Below, piece by piece: positions 21,433 to 33,436 of a stretch of 64,000 bases of DNA. Location: positions 4,901,665-4,965,664 of the forward strand of contig JAHWDD010000003.1 of the NCBI GenBank assembly GCA_023897205.1, written 5' to 3'. Every line of letters starts with the position of its first letter. Positions within the stretch are counted from its first letter, which is position 1. The notes under the pieces were generated by a model. That model ran no database searches. It saw only the letters and a program-made list of their open reading frames with translations, and had not been told where the DNA came from. Made by a program: the position numbers and the translations under genes. The stretch comes from Exophiala sp. HKRS030 (Eukaryota; Ascomycota; Eurotiomycetes; Chaetothyriales; Herpotrichiellaceae).

Positions 21433-23912
21433 ATGGCACTGCTACAGAATGAAGAGTGAGTTTGTTGACCTACTCACCGTGTTCTCCTACATTCAAATCC
21501 CACTCACCATATCGTGGCCAACACTGATTCACTCGATAGATTCGCCATATGGTATCTCCGAACATCATATCTCGCCAGTGTCAAAGACGGCATAGCAGAA
21601 CGGCTAATCAATGTCAACTCATCAATCCTCAACACGCCAGGATTCCGTGCTGCCGGCTGGTCCGCAGACCCCATTCAACGCACATACTCACCACCAATAC
21701 CCACAGCAATCAACTCGGAATACTTCCAGTCAACAGCCGAACTACAATTGACCAACTCAGCCCAGGACGAAGACGACGATGCCGGCCTTGTTACGGGCAG
21801 GACGAGCAACGACACGATCGGCCCGGGATTCAATGCTCGACGACGGAGGAAACGAGAACACGTGCAAGACGACGACTCTAGTGATCTAACGGATGAATCC
21901 GAGGACGAAGCTGAAGGCGCGCAAAGAGCCGCCCAGCAGATCCGTTTCGCAAAGATGCCTTCACGCAGTCGAGCGGGTTCGTCTCCGATTCGTGGATCCA
22001 ATGGGCCCGAGGTACTGACTTCGTCGCCGACAAAGCCCACGACGGACAACAGAAGACGCACTGGGTCGCTCGGAGCCGTGGAAGCGGTCAAAGCCCGCGC
22101 GAGAAGAGATACCACCACTAGCAGTGACATGTCTTCAGAAAACGAAGTCGATCCCACGTACTTCCAGCGGCGGCAACTCCAGCAAACCCCAGCTCGCGGT
22201 CTGGCACAGTAGCCCGCGCTCCAACCGACAGCCAGATGCGAGATTTGCCGTCGTTGTCTCGCCGTGGCCATCTTCACGACGACTCAGACGGCGATTCAGA
22301 CGGGTCTGCACTTTCGTCGGATCTCGGAGGAACCATTGATTCCGGATCGCTGTTGAATCCTTTGGCTGCCTCGAACCTGACCTCGTCTCCACCGGGCCTC
22401 CAGAGCCTGGCGAGTTCCGGCCCTCAGTTTCCTGTGCCAGAATCACCTCGAAGACAACGCACTTTGCCTATTCTTCATGAATTACCGCCTCCGAGACCCA
22501 TTAGCATGATACAACCCACTAGTCTACTGTCGGCAGCCTTGAATGCACAAAAGGTCAAGCCTGAGAACCCTACGCAGGAGTTCGCAGCCCTGTCTGGAAA
22601 AGGCACTCCCAATCCGCTCTGGATCAAAATCTACGCACCGTTTTCTAGTGATGCCGAAGAACCATTTGAATTGCCTCTGGCTCGCACGTCAAAAGATGGA
22701 AACGCGGTGATTGTGGCAGAACTCATCGGATTTAGTCTTTGGATGTACGGGGAAGAGCAAAGAGAGCCAGCTTTGACCTCAGAACAGTTGAATGTCAATA
22801 AATGGACACTACGTATTGTTGAAGATGGCGAGGTTGATGATGATTTTCCTCCACTTGTTCGGACACGTCCAGTGACCGATTTCACATACAATAACAATCG
22901 AGGAGGTCGAGCTCGTTCGAGGGACAAGCCTTTTGATGAGTTCGCCTTAGTTGAAGCCACACCCACGCAGTTGCAAGCCAATAACAAAGAGACGCCACAG
23001 TTCATCCAGACGACGCGGGAGGAAGCCGTCAGCACACCTGTCACATCTCTGGACCAAGCTGTCCCTCAGCCTCCCAATGCTGCCAGAGCACCGGGTTCAA
23101 GGGCGAACATTCTCCTCGCAGGTCAACCTTTCACATCTGCTTTGTCCAACACGTCTCTTACGCCGGCCGACCGTCCAGCACCGGCTGGGCCTCAAGCCAC
23201 GCCGCGACTGGGTCTTAGTAAGACGATCAAAGTGCGGTACTTTGACCTGCAGATGGCAACGCAGACCATGACATTGGAGCTACCGGCAGACAGTTATATC
23301 GCGGAAATTTTGGATCACGTTTGCAAGCGGTGGAACTTTGAGAAGGCTGGATTCCTCTTGAAAGTGGCGGGCACGAACACGGTTGCTCCATTAGATCGAA
23401 CGATCGAAGCGCTGGCAAATCGCACTGAACTCGATCTAGTAAGAAAACGGTTCGGTGCGGGAGTGAGCCTGACGGGGTCTCCTGGAAGTTCATCACCCAA
23501 CGCTCCTCTGTTACTGGATATTCAGGGGTTCAAAAAGGGGAAGAAAGGACAAACTCTGCACCCGCTGGCACAAAAGCAGGATCTGATGTCCAGCAGTAGC
23601 AACTTTAAGAAATATTACGTGACGAGGAAACAACTGGCACCTTTCGCACAAGGCAGTCAACGAGTGCTCGTGTTTGATGGAGACATGATCCATGTTATGC
23701 CTGCGGACTCGGCATCAAGCGCCAAATTCAGCTCGATTGCGTTCAACGACATTTTGCGGTGCAAAGTCAGCACGAAGCACTCCAAGCTGGTGCGAATTGT
23801 GGTGCGACGAGTGAATGAATCCAAAAGATACGATTTCGAGGCACGGACTGCAGGAGAGGCGCAGGAGATTGTTGACGAGGTGATTCGAGAAATGAGATTA
23901 GCGAGATCGTAA
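21433..23912 (+). CDS. SIN1: TORC2 subunit Sin1/Avo1; frame broken once near 22187
   Basis: Adaptor of TOR complex 2 that recruits AGC kinases and binds membranes. Exon 1 is 21433-21455 (seven codons plus two bases), then an 84-nt intron to 21539; the junction reads MALLQNEEFAIWYLRTSYLA, the conserved Sin1 N-terminus. In order come a Ser-rich, acidic region, the CRIM domain (about 22560-22960, with NPLWIKIYAPF), a Ras-binding-like domain (about 23220-23450, KTIKVRYFDLQ) and a PH domain (about 23590-23905, KKYYVTRKQLAPF). Frame 1 stops at 22212 while the CRIM/PH frame is open upstream of its ATG at 22236. One base missing in the CCCC run at 22187-22190 would join them; the total then is 798 residues. 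No normal-sized intron fits. Probably a sequence error, not a dead gene. Confidence 0.9.
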
Positions 23913-25952
23913 CTACCTAACCTACCCTCGGATGGTGGCTCTAGCTGGGCCTTGGCTTGCCAGAGGCTAGAGGTCAATGTGTACTCCGTAGGATGTATAG
24001 TTGTGAGTAGCATGTTGGCACAGTAGTCCAGCCATCTATAGCACCAGGACTGTACCTGTGCACCCATTATTGGTCAAATGTATTGTTCAGAAGCTTGTGC
24101 CAGTCCCTTGGTTAGCGTCGCCGAGCCCCAGTGTCTCGCTTGGTTGGGGTTGAGTGACGACCAAGAAATGACGAACGTGGCTGGGGTGAGTGGGTTAAGA
24201 GGAGCAGTTCGTTACCGAGTACGATGGAGCAGCGATCTGAGCAAATGAGGGGATGGACCAGGACAGCTGAAGCTCACAAAGCATGACCTTGGGGTGGTCT
24301 GCTAGGCACCTACTAGGAGTGTCGATTTTGGAGCAAGGTTGAAGGTGCTCGAAGCTGTGAGGGTAGAGGGCGTGTACCTGTGCGTATGGCACAGAAGAAC
24401 AATCACACGGTGTAACCTTGTAGGCTTCCCCGCATTTGGTGATGGTGTCGGGTAGATCCTGGACTTGAAGATGGTTGAAGCTTCGTCGGTGGGTTGAGGT
24501 CTGGATAAGAGAGGTATGAGGATCAACTGCAAGGCGCAGCTTCGATGAGCTTCCTGGGCAACTAATTAGCAGTACGGAGGAGTCGTCTGGATGTCTTTGG
24601 AAGTCGCGGTCTTTGCCAGTGGTCACTCGGATAGGGAAAGTGCGACCACGGACCGTTTGGTCAAGATTCAAGATTCAAGATTCGAGACTCGAGATTCCTG
24701 CAGTCACCTTTGTGCTAACTAGTTCGGCTGCTAGTCAGTGGGCGACCCAGTGGGCGACCCAGCGCCAGTGGTAGTCGCTCGTTTGCTCGGTCATTTGTTC
24801 CTTGCCACTCGCCGTCCGGAGTTAACTGACACCTTCCCTGCCTTACGGAGTAGACACCCAGTTGACACCTATTAGGCAGTCCCTTTTGTACCTCGTCTCC
24901 GTTTTTAGCTCCGAAGGTACCTGGTTGCTTGCCCCCGTCAGTGCCCGTCGAAGTCCTCCGTACTCGGTACTCTGTATTCCGTGCTCCCTATCTTGGGGCG
25001 TTGGTGGCCGGTTCTTCAAGGTCATTCGATTATTGCATGCTCACTGGCCAATTGTGCCCTCTTTTCATCGCCAATAATCATCATCCTTTCTTCAATATCA
25101 TTCTAAACTTCCCGTGTCCGAGCTAAATTGACTCCCAGCAGCTCCCACAGCACTTGGTGGTCAGGGTGACATTGACCTGACAATCCGGGCTTTGAAGCTC
25201 GAGTCCTGTCATCCAACTAGTTAGTCTATAGAGTTACAGTACTCCGTACTTGCCAATCGTTGTTGGCCTGTTTCCCATCGAGATCTCCCCTCCAGACTGT
25301 GGACTCACCAGCTCCTCTCTTCACTGTTGCTATAGCAGCTTCTAGATAGCTTGATTCTTTCTTGCCATCACTATTTCCATCACCATCACCACCACCATCA
25401 TCATCTGCCTCTCGATCTCACAGTCGGCGCTCCATTGTCCGTACTCTCCTCTATACCTACTCCGTAGTACTCTGTACTCTGTACAGTACCTACCACGTCT
25501 CCACCTCACGTCCTCCCCCTCCCTCCACCAATAACCCACGGTTACTTGGTCGTGCTTGGTGCAATTATTGATTAGAGCTTATCGGCGTGGGTTGCGACTT
25601 TGCCTTTCCCCCAACTCAAGCCAGCCGAACCACTCACTGCTCCTCATTTCTGACCTGGTTACCCCTCTTCGTCACCACTACTGCACCAACTACTTGCTCC
25701 CACTGACAACTGCTGCTACTGTTGCTACTGCTACTGCTGCTGCAACAACTGCACCAACTGTACCGTTGCACTACAGCGACATTCCGTCCCTCCAAACCAC
25801 GCCAGTTGTGTCGACTGTGCATCGAGGTCTCTTGTCAACCTGCCTGTGAGTCGAATCGAGAGCCTCTGAGCTCGAACAAAGACCTGTGTGCATTTCAATT
25901 TCATTGTTTGACATTCCAGCCCCGGGAACGTGCGCTTCCTACAAGCGCCCAA
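23913..25952. other. 2.0-kb spacer, promoter and leader of the PKA gene
   Basis: From the SIN1 stop to the PKA start, both plus strand. The last 600 bases are C/T-rich with CAC/CAT and CTG/CTA triplet runs, typical of a long leader of a regulated fungal gene. Four of the window's eight TACTCCGTA/TACGGAGTA motifs lie here (23982, 24844, 25240, 25458). A heptamer array is at 24662-24696. Several short upstream open frames are present; none looks like a gene. Confidence 0.6.
24662..24696. repeat. Tandem heptamer, five units of CAAGATT/CGAGAYT
   Basis: Three exact CAAGATT units followed by CGAGACT and CGAGATT, all in 7-base register. Confidence 0.9.
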
Positions 25953-27388
25953 ATGCCGACCTTTGGAGGATTACTCAAGAAGAAGAAGACCAAAGAGTCT
26001 GCTGAGGAAAAGTCGGGTGCTGGCAGCAGTGGCTATCAGCCCATTCAATACAAGGCTTCTCACAAGACCGACAATCTTTCACCAACCCTCTCCAAGACCC
26101 AGTCCGCCAATGCCCCAACTACCTCTTCAACCACCACCACCGTGACCTCGGCTCCAGACCCCAATGCCAAAGCTTCCGACACTAACGGCGATATGAATGT
26201 CGCCAATCTTGTCAGCCCCGTCAGTGGTACGGTCGACAGCAAAGCCGCAGCCCGACAGACAAAGGGCAAGTACACCTTGACAGACTTTACCATTCAGCGA
26301 ACCCTGGGAACCGGTTCATTCGGTCGAGTTCACCTCGTCCAGTCCAAGCACAACCAGCGTTTCTACGCCATAAAGGTCTTGAAGAAGGCCCAGGTCGTCA
26401 AGATGAAGCAAATCGAGCATACAAACGACGAGAGGAGGATGTTACAGAGAGTCAAACACCCATTCTTAATCACTCTATGGGGCACATTCCAAGATTCAAA
26501 GAACCTCTACATGGTCATGGATTTCATTGAAGGAGGCGAGCTCTTCAGTCTGCTCCGCAAATCCCAGGCAAGTGCTTTGACAAAATCCCTGCCTTCGTTG
26601 CAATCCTAACACTCCTGTCCTTAGCGATTTCCCAACCCAGTTGCCAAGTTCTACGCTGCCGAAGTGACCCTTGCCCTTGAGTACCTTCATGCTCAGAATA
26701 TCATCTACCGAGATCTCAAGCCCGAAAATTTGCTCTTAGACAGGCACGGCCATATCAAGATAACCGATTTTGGCTTTGCAAAAGACGTTCCAGATATCAC
26801 CTGGACTCTTTGCGGTACACCTGACTACCTGGCTCCAGAAGTCGTTGCTTCCAAGGGCTACAACAAGTCCGTTGACTGGTTCGTCATTTCTGCTCACATG
26901 CTCCATTGGATATCCACTGACTTCTCCTCAGGTGGTCACTCGGCATCTTGATCTTTGAGATGCTGTGTGGATTTACTCCCTTCTGGGACGGAGGAAGTCC
27001 AGTCAAAATTTATGAGAACATTCTCAAAGGGAGGGTTAAATACCCACCCTATATTCATCAAGATGCCCAAGATTTGCTTGTGCAGCTAATCACAAGTGAC
27101 CTGACCAAAAGATTGGGTAATTTGCACGAAGGTCCCGCCGCCATCAAAAATCACCCATGGTTTGCAGAGGTTACATGGGAACGATTAGTGAAGAAGGACA
27201 TCGATGCTCCTTATGTTCCTCCTGTCAAAGGAGGTGCAGGCGACGCCAGTCAATTCGATAAATACCCGAGGAGACAGAGGAGTATGGCAAGAAATCGGAT
27301 GATCCGTCAGTCATATTCAAGTCAGCTCATGTGATGCACGTGCTAACCTTTTGATCCCAGCTTCGGTCACTACTTTACGGAGTTTTAA
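25953..27388 (+). CDS. pkaC: cAMP-dependent protein kinase catalytic subunit; frame broken once near 27267
   Basis: AGC-family Ser/Thr kinase, released from its regulatory subunit by cAMP. Four exons: 25953-26567, 26625-26878, 26932-27305 and 27361-27388. The first intron has a GC donor (CAG then GCAAGT); the others are GT-AG, 53 and 55 nt. About 112 Ser/Thr/Pro-rich residues precede the kinase domain. Motifs are GTGSFGRV from residue 119, [20 protein letters not shown], the activation loop [14 protein letters not shown], and the hydrophobic C-terminal tail FGHYFTEF in exon 4. In exon 3, frame 2 leaves the family after QFDKYP; a base missing from the CCC run at 27265-27267 puts EETEEYG in frame. 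The total is then 423 residues. The frame is open 77 codons above the chosen ATG, but that stretch looks like leader. Confidence 0.92.
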
Positions 27389-29410
27389 CGAAATTAACGT
27401 CCCCATCACGAAATGGTCGAGGGAACAACGACCGGAATCTCGTGGGCATTGGGTTCGAGCTGAAGATGATGATAGCCGACTACCCACTCAATGACGACAG
27501 TGGAGCTGCATGTACCTCCCTGAGTACAGCTGAAACATTATTTTTGAGGTTTTGATGAAGCAGTTCTGGATTTGGACGCTGGGCAGGAAAGCCTCCGACG
27601 CCCTACTTTGGTCTTTTGACGCGAACGAAGTATATCTGAATGTGGACTTTTGGAAGCAGTAAAGGAAGCAAAATCGGATCCATCAGGTCTCTACGATAAT
27701 TTTGGGAATCACCCCTCGATTGAGGAATTCGAGCATTCAACGCCGCAACGAAAGGGGTATATGGCCTTTTTGGAAGTTTTGTCTCTGGCGGATCAAGTGA
27801 TGGCAATGAGCAAGTAGTCCTGACGAGGCTGGCGAAAGATTATCTCTAAAAACTTATCAATATCAATTCTGGCAACAGTTCCGCACATGACAAAAATCGA
27901 GAGAAGCTCAAATTCCCGAATATACTTTGGACAGAACAAAAATGGTTGTATGTACGTGACAAGTATCACGATCCTTAGTACTTGGTGGATTGCTTTGTAC
28001 TGAACGTTCGCGTCAATGACGTTGTTCGATATACATAATTTTTCAAGTCATTCTCGGAACGATCAAACAGTATCGACCGTTTGAACCAAACAAGGAACGT
28101 ACATGGAGACATGATAGCCGGATCACCACGCCCGCCCAGGTAATTCATCCATCAAAATCGCGTTTCCGCCAAGTCTTAGCCCTGTTTCTTTCCATCTTCA
28201 GACCTCTGTTGCCTTCTCTATCAGAGATATATATGTTGTATAGGTCCTTCTCCGCGCTAAAGTATGGAGTACTACACTCACTTACCCAATCCCTATACGT
28301 CGCACATGTGTAGACTATGACTACTGTAGATTCGCCCAGGTAGATGCACTTAGTCACTCCCGAAGCTACTTACTTGGGCAGCGACGATCTGTCTTCTCTT
28401 CCGCTTGTATCTCATCTACAACCCCGGGGGGGGAGATGGATAGGGACGGGACGAACTGGGATTCAGAATATATATAGTTTGTGAGATGGTGCGGCTAAAT
28501 GAGAAACAAGGAAGAGGAAGGGGAAGGGAAGAGGAAGAGGAAGAGGCATACCCTTCCGTGCTTGGAGGAGTGTGAGGAGAATCAGCAGCAGCAGCATGGA
28601 CGGCCCACTCGGGCAGGGGATCGGTTGGAATTGGACGTCCGGATCTGTGCGTTTGATCCTGGTCTTGATCCTGGTTCTGGTTCTGGTGTGGGTTTGAGGC
28701 TGGATGGGAGTCAACGCACACCAAAAGGGAGGGGTGAAGCGGGGAGTCATAGCATGTATGAGTGTGGAGGGAAGCATGGGATGACCTCGAAGGGCTATGG
28801 TATACATATATCGGTCTTCATTTTGGTTTTGAGTTTAGAGAATATTTTGTTGTACAGAGTTATGCTGTGGTGGAGATTGCATGGGTCTCTTGGGAGGGAC
28901 AGAGAGTATGAAATAATACACATGCCGCAGCGAAAGTAACAGACGCAGCGCGCGGCGGTTGTCGATGATGCCGGTGAGCTTTTCAGTCGAGGTTATGAGG
29001 TTGATTGCCCTGGTCTGGGTTGTTGGTACAGTAATATCCCGGCCTTCATCGGTGAGGTACTTTGAGCTTTCCGAGAGTACGGGAGAGTCCGTGCCGGGCT
29101 TCAAGCGGAGCTGGGCCGCAAACCACGGACCTGGCTTGTAGGCGGAGAAAGAAGACTTGGCGGCAATAGATCTGATGTGCTTCGCTTGGAAGAATGGCTG
29201 TCGATGCCTCCCAGGGGTCAGGGGAAATGGTCTGATAATGACCATCTGCACTGATCAGCAATCATTTCCCAAGCCGCGAGAGATGAGGCGATAGAAAGAT
29301 GTCTCTTCGCCTCGCATGATTTCCAAGATGGCAGCCGTTGAAAACCCAGTCCTTTCAGATGTCGCCCAGCCTGTGCAAGCTCTTCGAGACCTCTCATCTT
29401 CACCCAACGT
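27389..29410. other. 2.0-kb convergent spacer
   Basis: Between the PKA stop (plus) and the TIM13 stop (minus). Contains a GA-rich stretch at about 28505-28546, a run of eight G after CCCC near 28422-28433, and CTGGTT/CTGGTC repeats near 28661-28690. A weak minus-strand open frame (28835-29251) is listed separately. Otherwise probably 3' UTRs. Confidence 0.5.
28835..29251 (-). CDS. Weak candidate: small hypothetical protein, 138 residues
   Basis: An open frame 159 bp downstream of TIM13 on the same strand. Its middle, from SSFSAYKPGPWFAAQLRLKP to QTRAINLITSTEKLTG, has balanced, protein-like composition. The last 40 residues (after DNRRAL) look like translated non-coding DNA, so a real gene would probably splice out before 28960. 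I do not recognise it. It could be a chance frame in the TIM13 3' region. Confidence 0.25.
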   Translation of the reverse strand: MQMVIIRPFPLTPGRHRQPFFQAKHIRSIAAKSSFSAYKPGPWFAAQLRLKPGTDSPVLSESSKYLTDEGRDITVPTTQTRAINLITSTEKLTGIIDNRRALRLLLSLRHVYYFILSVPPKRPMQSPPQHNSVQQNIL

Positions 29411-29827
29411 CTAGAACAACTCCTTACCACCGCCTACAGACGATGCAGCTCCGCCAGTAAACCCAGCGCCGCGAGCATCCTGGTGTAGGCGCGCATTATA
29501 CGTCCGACTCGTCAAATTCCAGGCATCGATGTATTTCTCCATGCAAGCGCTCAGACACGTCTGCTCCTTAGAACTCAAACTCGACCCCGGTGTGACGATG
29601 CAGTGCTCGAAACAGTTTTCGTTGACCTTGGCGATCAGGAATTTGGCGTTTTCTACATTGCCTTGTAACACAATGGCTGACTGGATCTTTTGTCGTACTG
29701 CGCTGGTCGGTGTGCTTGATGACGATCCGAATGGGGAGCCGGAGAGGGCGCCAGTGGACGGCGACGAGGTTTCTTCCTCTGTTGGCTTCTTTGATCCACC
29801 ACCACCGAAGAATCCGCCGAAGGACAT
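29411..29827 (-). CDS. TIM13: Mitochondrial import inner membrane translocase subunit Tim13
   Basis: Small Tim chaperone of the intermembrane space that escorts hydrophobic precursors (with Tim8) to the inner membrane. Single exon, 138 residues from the ATG at 29827; the frame is open 48 codons further up, but MSFGGFFGGGGSKKP is a sensible start and the rest looks like leader. The twin CX3C signature is clear: NENCFEHC and TCLSACMEKYIDAWN, separated by TPGSSLSSKEQ, which identifies Tim13 among the small Tims. The N-terminus is longer than in yeast (105 residues) and Gly/Ser/Thr-rich, and the C-terminus ends in a Gly-rich tail. No intron, no anomaly. Confidence 0.93.
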   Translation of the reverse strand: MSFGGFFGGGGSKKPTEEETSSPSTGALSGSPFGSSSSTPTSAVRQKIQSAIVLQGNVENAKFLIAKVNENCFEHCIVTPGSSLSSKEQTCLSACMEKYIDAWNLTSRTYNARLHQDARGAGFTGGAASSVGGGKELF

Positions 29828-30329
29828 GGTGATGAGATGAGATGTATTACAAGAGAGACTTTGAGGTGATGGGGAGTTGATTGAAATTAGTCGGTTGGAT
29901 TTGTTCAGTAACAGAAAGTATTTGCGGAAACGACTGAAGCAGCTGTAATCAGAGATCAGGTCGTCACACACGTTTTGTGAGGTCGGTGGGAATGAGTGTT
30001 TGACACAGGTATAGAATCGAAATTTGGCAGTAGTGGTAAAAAGTTCAGGACGTCAAGCAACTCCAATTCCAAGATGTCTGCGTCAACGACGGGAACGGTG
30101 GGAGAAAGTATGCCGAGCTTCCCCAAGGCTGTCTGTGGGTCGGCCAAGTACAGTGAGGCATCTCCATTCTTGCTTTACTGACGTACTCCATATATAAAAC
30201 CTAGGTTCATTGATAGCTCGGGCCACTCTTTCGACACCTTCAAGACGGCGTACTACAGTCCTTTCCTGGCATTTGTGTCTTTGCACGGAGTCTTCATTGC
30301 CTTGATATGTGAAGTGATAATATTGATGC
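29828..30329. other. 502-bp spacer (TIM13 promoter)
   Basis: Between TIM13 and the stop of the lactonase-like gene, both minus strand. Short frames on both strands overlap here with no recognisable motif. Confidence 0.55.
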
Positions 30330-31549
30330 TCATAGGGAAGCCTTTTGAGCATCAAGCGCCGGCTTGAAATCTCTAACAAAGTCCCAAATCATCTTGCCTT
30401 TCCAACCCTTCTTCTTCCAATCATTGGCCTTGAGCGGGAAGAAGTCGGCATATCGTTCGACTGCCCTGGAATGCGCGTAGATGAACAGGACATTGTCGTC
30501 CGCATCCGCCTCCTGTGTCTTGGCGATCGTTTTCATGGTTTCTTCAAAATCAAAACAAAAGTCTGGATTGGGAGTGAAGAAAGCTTCATCTGCTGCACGA
30601 GACCGCTTCCGATTGAGGAGCTCCAGCTCTGCCCAGGACAGGCCCAAGGCGACACTTGATCGGGAAGCTCGATATATACTTCCTGGGGTAAGCGAAGATG
30701 CTTGGACGGACGGATCTCACCACCATTGTGACAGAGATCGCCACCGCAGAAGATAAAGGTATCTGGATTTGATGTTGTTCGAATCAACCCAGCAAGGTGC
30801 CCAACCGCGTGACCTGGCGCGTCAAGGAGGTAGAAGGATCCGTCTCCGAAAAAATCCACAGCTCTAAACTCCCCGATTTGAAGTCGCGGATCATCGTCGA
30901 AGGTGATTTCTCTCGTGATTCGGCCTCTATTTGGAGAATGCAGTGTTAGTTTGTCGGGACACAGTAAAGGAAGATGGGGAATCACTGACGCAAAATCACT
31001 CTCTCGTACAGGAGCATCTTCGATAGTCGGATATCCGGGATAGTACTTCTCCTTAAACCCAGGACCCACGATCAGCTCCGTTGTGCTTGGAAAGGTCGAG
31101 GGATCGCCAATATGGTCAAGATGCCAATGACTTGATAGTGAGGTCAGTTTGGAACATCAATTGTTACAAAACCGAGGCGACTCCATTACTGACCTCCAAA
31201 TTACAGAAGTAATTGACGAAGGATCAACCTGATTCTCCTTGAGAATATCCGCCACATGTTTCTCAGCGCGGACCTCCACATCCGGATTTCCCAGTTGCGC
31301 CTTGATGGCTGGTGACATGTCGAGAAAGTTCGGTGGCAGTCCTAGATCGAAGAGTGCTTTCTTGCCAGTCCGGCTCTCAATGAGAAATGACCATGTAGGG
31401 ATATCTGGCACATATGGCATTCCGTCTACCGGTGGTTGCATTAAGAAGCCGAGCGGTAGCCTGATAATCCTAGAGGTGCAGTCGATGATGCTAACATCTG
31501 CTACGGCGCCAGGAGGTGCGTTAAAGATCTTGCCTACGCTTGAGGCCAT
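30330..31549 (-). CDS. Metallo-beta-lactamase-fold hydrolase, lactonase-like; frame broken once near 30633
   Basis: Probable zinc hydrolase related to N-acyl homoserine lactonases; the substrate is unknown. Exons are 31549-31194, 31130-30990 and 30926-30330, with two 63-nt introns. The signature SHWHLDHIGD (HxHxDH) forms across the first junction; LLDAPGHAVGHLAGLI supplies the next histidine and FIFCGGDLCHNGGEIRPS the bridging Asp. After ACPG the frame ends in unrelated sequence, while the next frame has the family C-terminus (FFTPNPDFCFDFEETMKTI, LFIYAHSRAV). One G missing in the GGG run (CCC at 30632-30634 on plus) reconciles them; the total becomes 364 residues. The second intron is a multiple of three without a stop, so retained transcripts would stay in frame. 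No signal peptide is evident. Confidence 0.85.
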
Positions 31550-33436
31550 GACTGGGTCGAAGTTGCAGATCGCGATTGTGGTTTGACACCCTCAATGCCT
31601 GCAAAAGTCAATAGACGAGGTAGTCTTCAAGTGAGGGCCTTATGAACTAAACAGAAACAGACGAAGATATTAAGCCGGAAGTAAAGGGCCTTAGTCAAGT
31701 TTAAATGGAATTGTAGCGGATGCCATGAGTAGGTCTTTCTAGCCAAGTACTGAATGCCTATCTAGGGACCTAAAGCGATGCGGTCACGGTGCACAGAATT
31801 CTAGTAGCCACAGTGTGATCTCGAATATGGATTGGTGAAGTATAATACGCGGAGGAATGGACCTGGTGAACCATGGGGTGAGTATTCAATAGGGAAATTC
31901 ATTATCCGTTTTCGGCCGTCAGGTCACCGTCCAGCCTCTCGGAGTAAGACTCGGCCGAAGATCAGGGTGATATGATGCCACGCTAAAGGTAAGGCATTCC
32001 TCTTCAAAATCTTCTCATTCGAGCTGAGACTCATGTAGAGCTTCTCCCTAAGTGATGGACCTGATAGATGCAGTCAGCACAGCCTGTCCAGAGGAAGGCC
32101 CACGACCAGACATAATTCAGTCGTCAGTTTCATGGGATGATCGCTTCTCCAAAGAAGGACCAAACGCTAATAGCTCACCGGGATTGCAGAGCCAAGCGTC
32201 AATCAACGTATAGTATAGGCATTCCTTCAAGACTTCTGGTCGTCTTGAGGATCCACCAGTAACTACCCGGAATCCGGAATTGTTCGGTCACAACCACCAC
32301 CTCTACAGGGTCTCCCTGCCTAGGTCATAATCAGTCAGGACCGATTGCCGCGAGTTTCCGGCTTGGTCGTCTGCGTGGTGGCTTCTCACTATGCAAACTC
32401 TTCAAACGTGTGCATCGATGATGAGAAGCAAGAGAATATACTGGATGCCGTCGGTTTCCTACACCGACACGATGCCAACGTGAATGTCAACCACGCAGGG
32501 CCCTTACTTGTCTGTCGATGATATTTTACGAGCAGCGACGACTGCAGTCTACTCGTGCGTAGAGTGAGCGTGCTGCAGATACTATAAATACAGAGCATTA
32601 GCGCACCTTGAGGATCTAGAATAACACCTTCTTCTGTAAGTGTTTGGTGTGTCGGAATGCATGTTCCCCCACTTCCGAAGACACAGAGGTCCAACAGCAG
32701 CATTGTACGGCCTACCATTGAAGTAGTATAGACTTGTGGAACTCGAAAAGAGAGTTCAGAGTCACCATAGACACCATGTACCATATACTCCGTATCCAGG
32801 ACAAATGGAGCGCTAGCCTCAACTGTGGCCGTGCATTGGGGTTGAGGCTGAACAGATATCAAGCCGAGGCCTCAGCTTGTCAGATTAAAGCGGCATGTAT
32901 GATAATCACGGTGGAGACTCGAGGTTAGTTAGTGTTGTCTAGGCTACGGTTCATGGATCATATCAATGAATTGACCACAAGACACCTTTAGGGAAGAACG
33001 ACAACGGCCTCGGAGCAATTCGAGCTCGACGAGCTGTGGTACGAATTAACAACGCTTGTTCCAAATATTCCATGAACTGCGAAGAGCTTGGTGGGTTGAG
33101 GCGATTGAAGGGCAGCATCACCTCAATCCCAATTTGGCAAGACTAGTATGGTTCTTGGCGCGTTTTCGGTTAGTGGTCTGTTAACTTGCAACGGCATCCT
33201 TGGCAGCGCATGTTCCAACCCTGGCGTTACAGATCTTGCGAATGGACACCTAATACATGGTGGATTTTGGCTACTGAACCCTAAGAAACATCGCCGCCAA
33301 AGGTCGCACAGGTCCAGGAGATCACCTTCACAATACCACGCTATGCCATGAGACCTCGAATTTGATACCCTAATCATTCCTTTTCCTTCATTTGCATTCT
33401 GAGCGTTTCCGGTGTTCTGCAGTCGCACCTCAAAAC
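31550..33436. other. 1.9-kb divergent spacer
   Basis: Promoters of the lactonase-like gene (minus) and the lectin gene (plus). One 157-codon frame (32389-32862 minus) has no recognisable motif. Contains one TACTCCGTA at 32786. No gene supported. Confidence 0.55.

Noticed and set aside
22158..22192. 35-nt GT-AG segment as a SIN1 intron
   Set aside because: Shorter than every confirmed intron here (48 nt or more), lacks a branch-point-like CTAAC/CTGAC, and would delete the YFQRRQ segment.
21675..22277. 200-codon minus-strand frame
   Set aside because: Antisense shadow of the Ser/Asp-rich part of SIN1; Ser-rich composition mirrors the sense strand.
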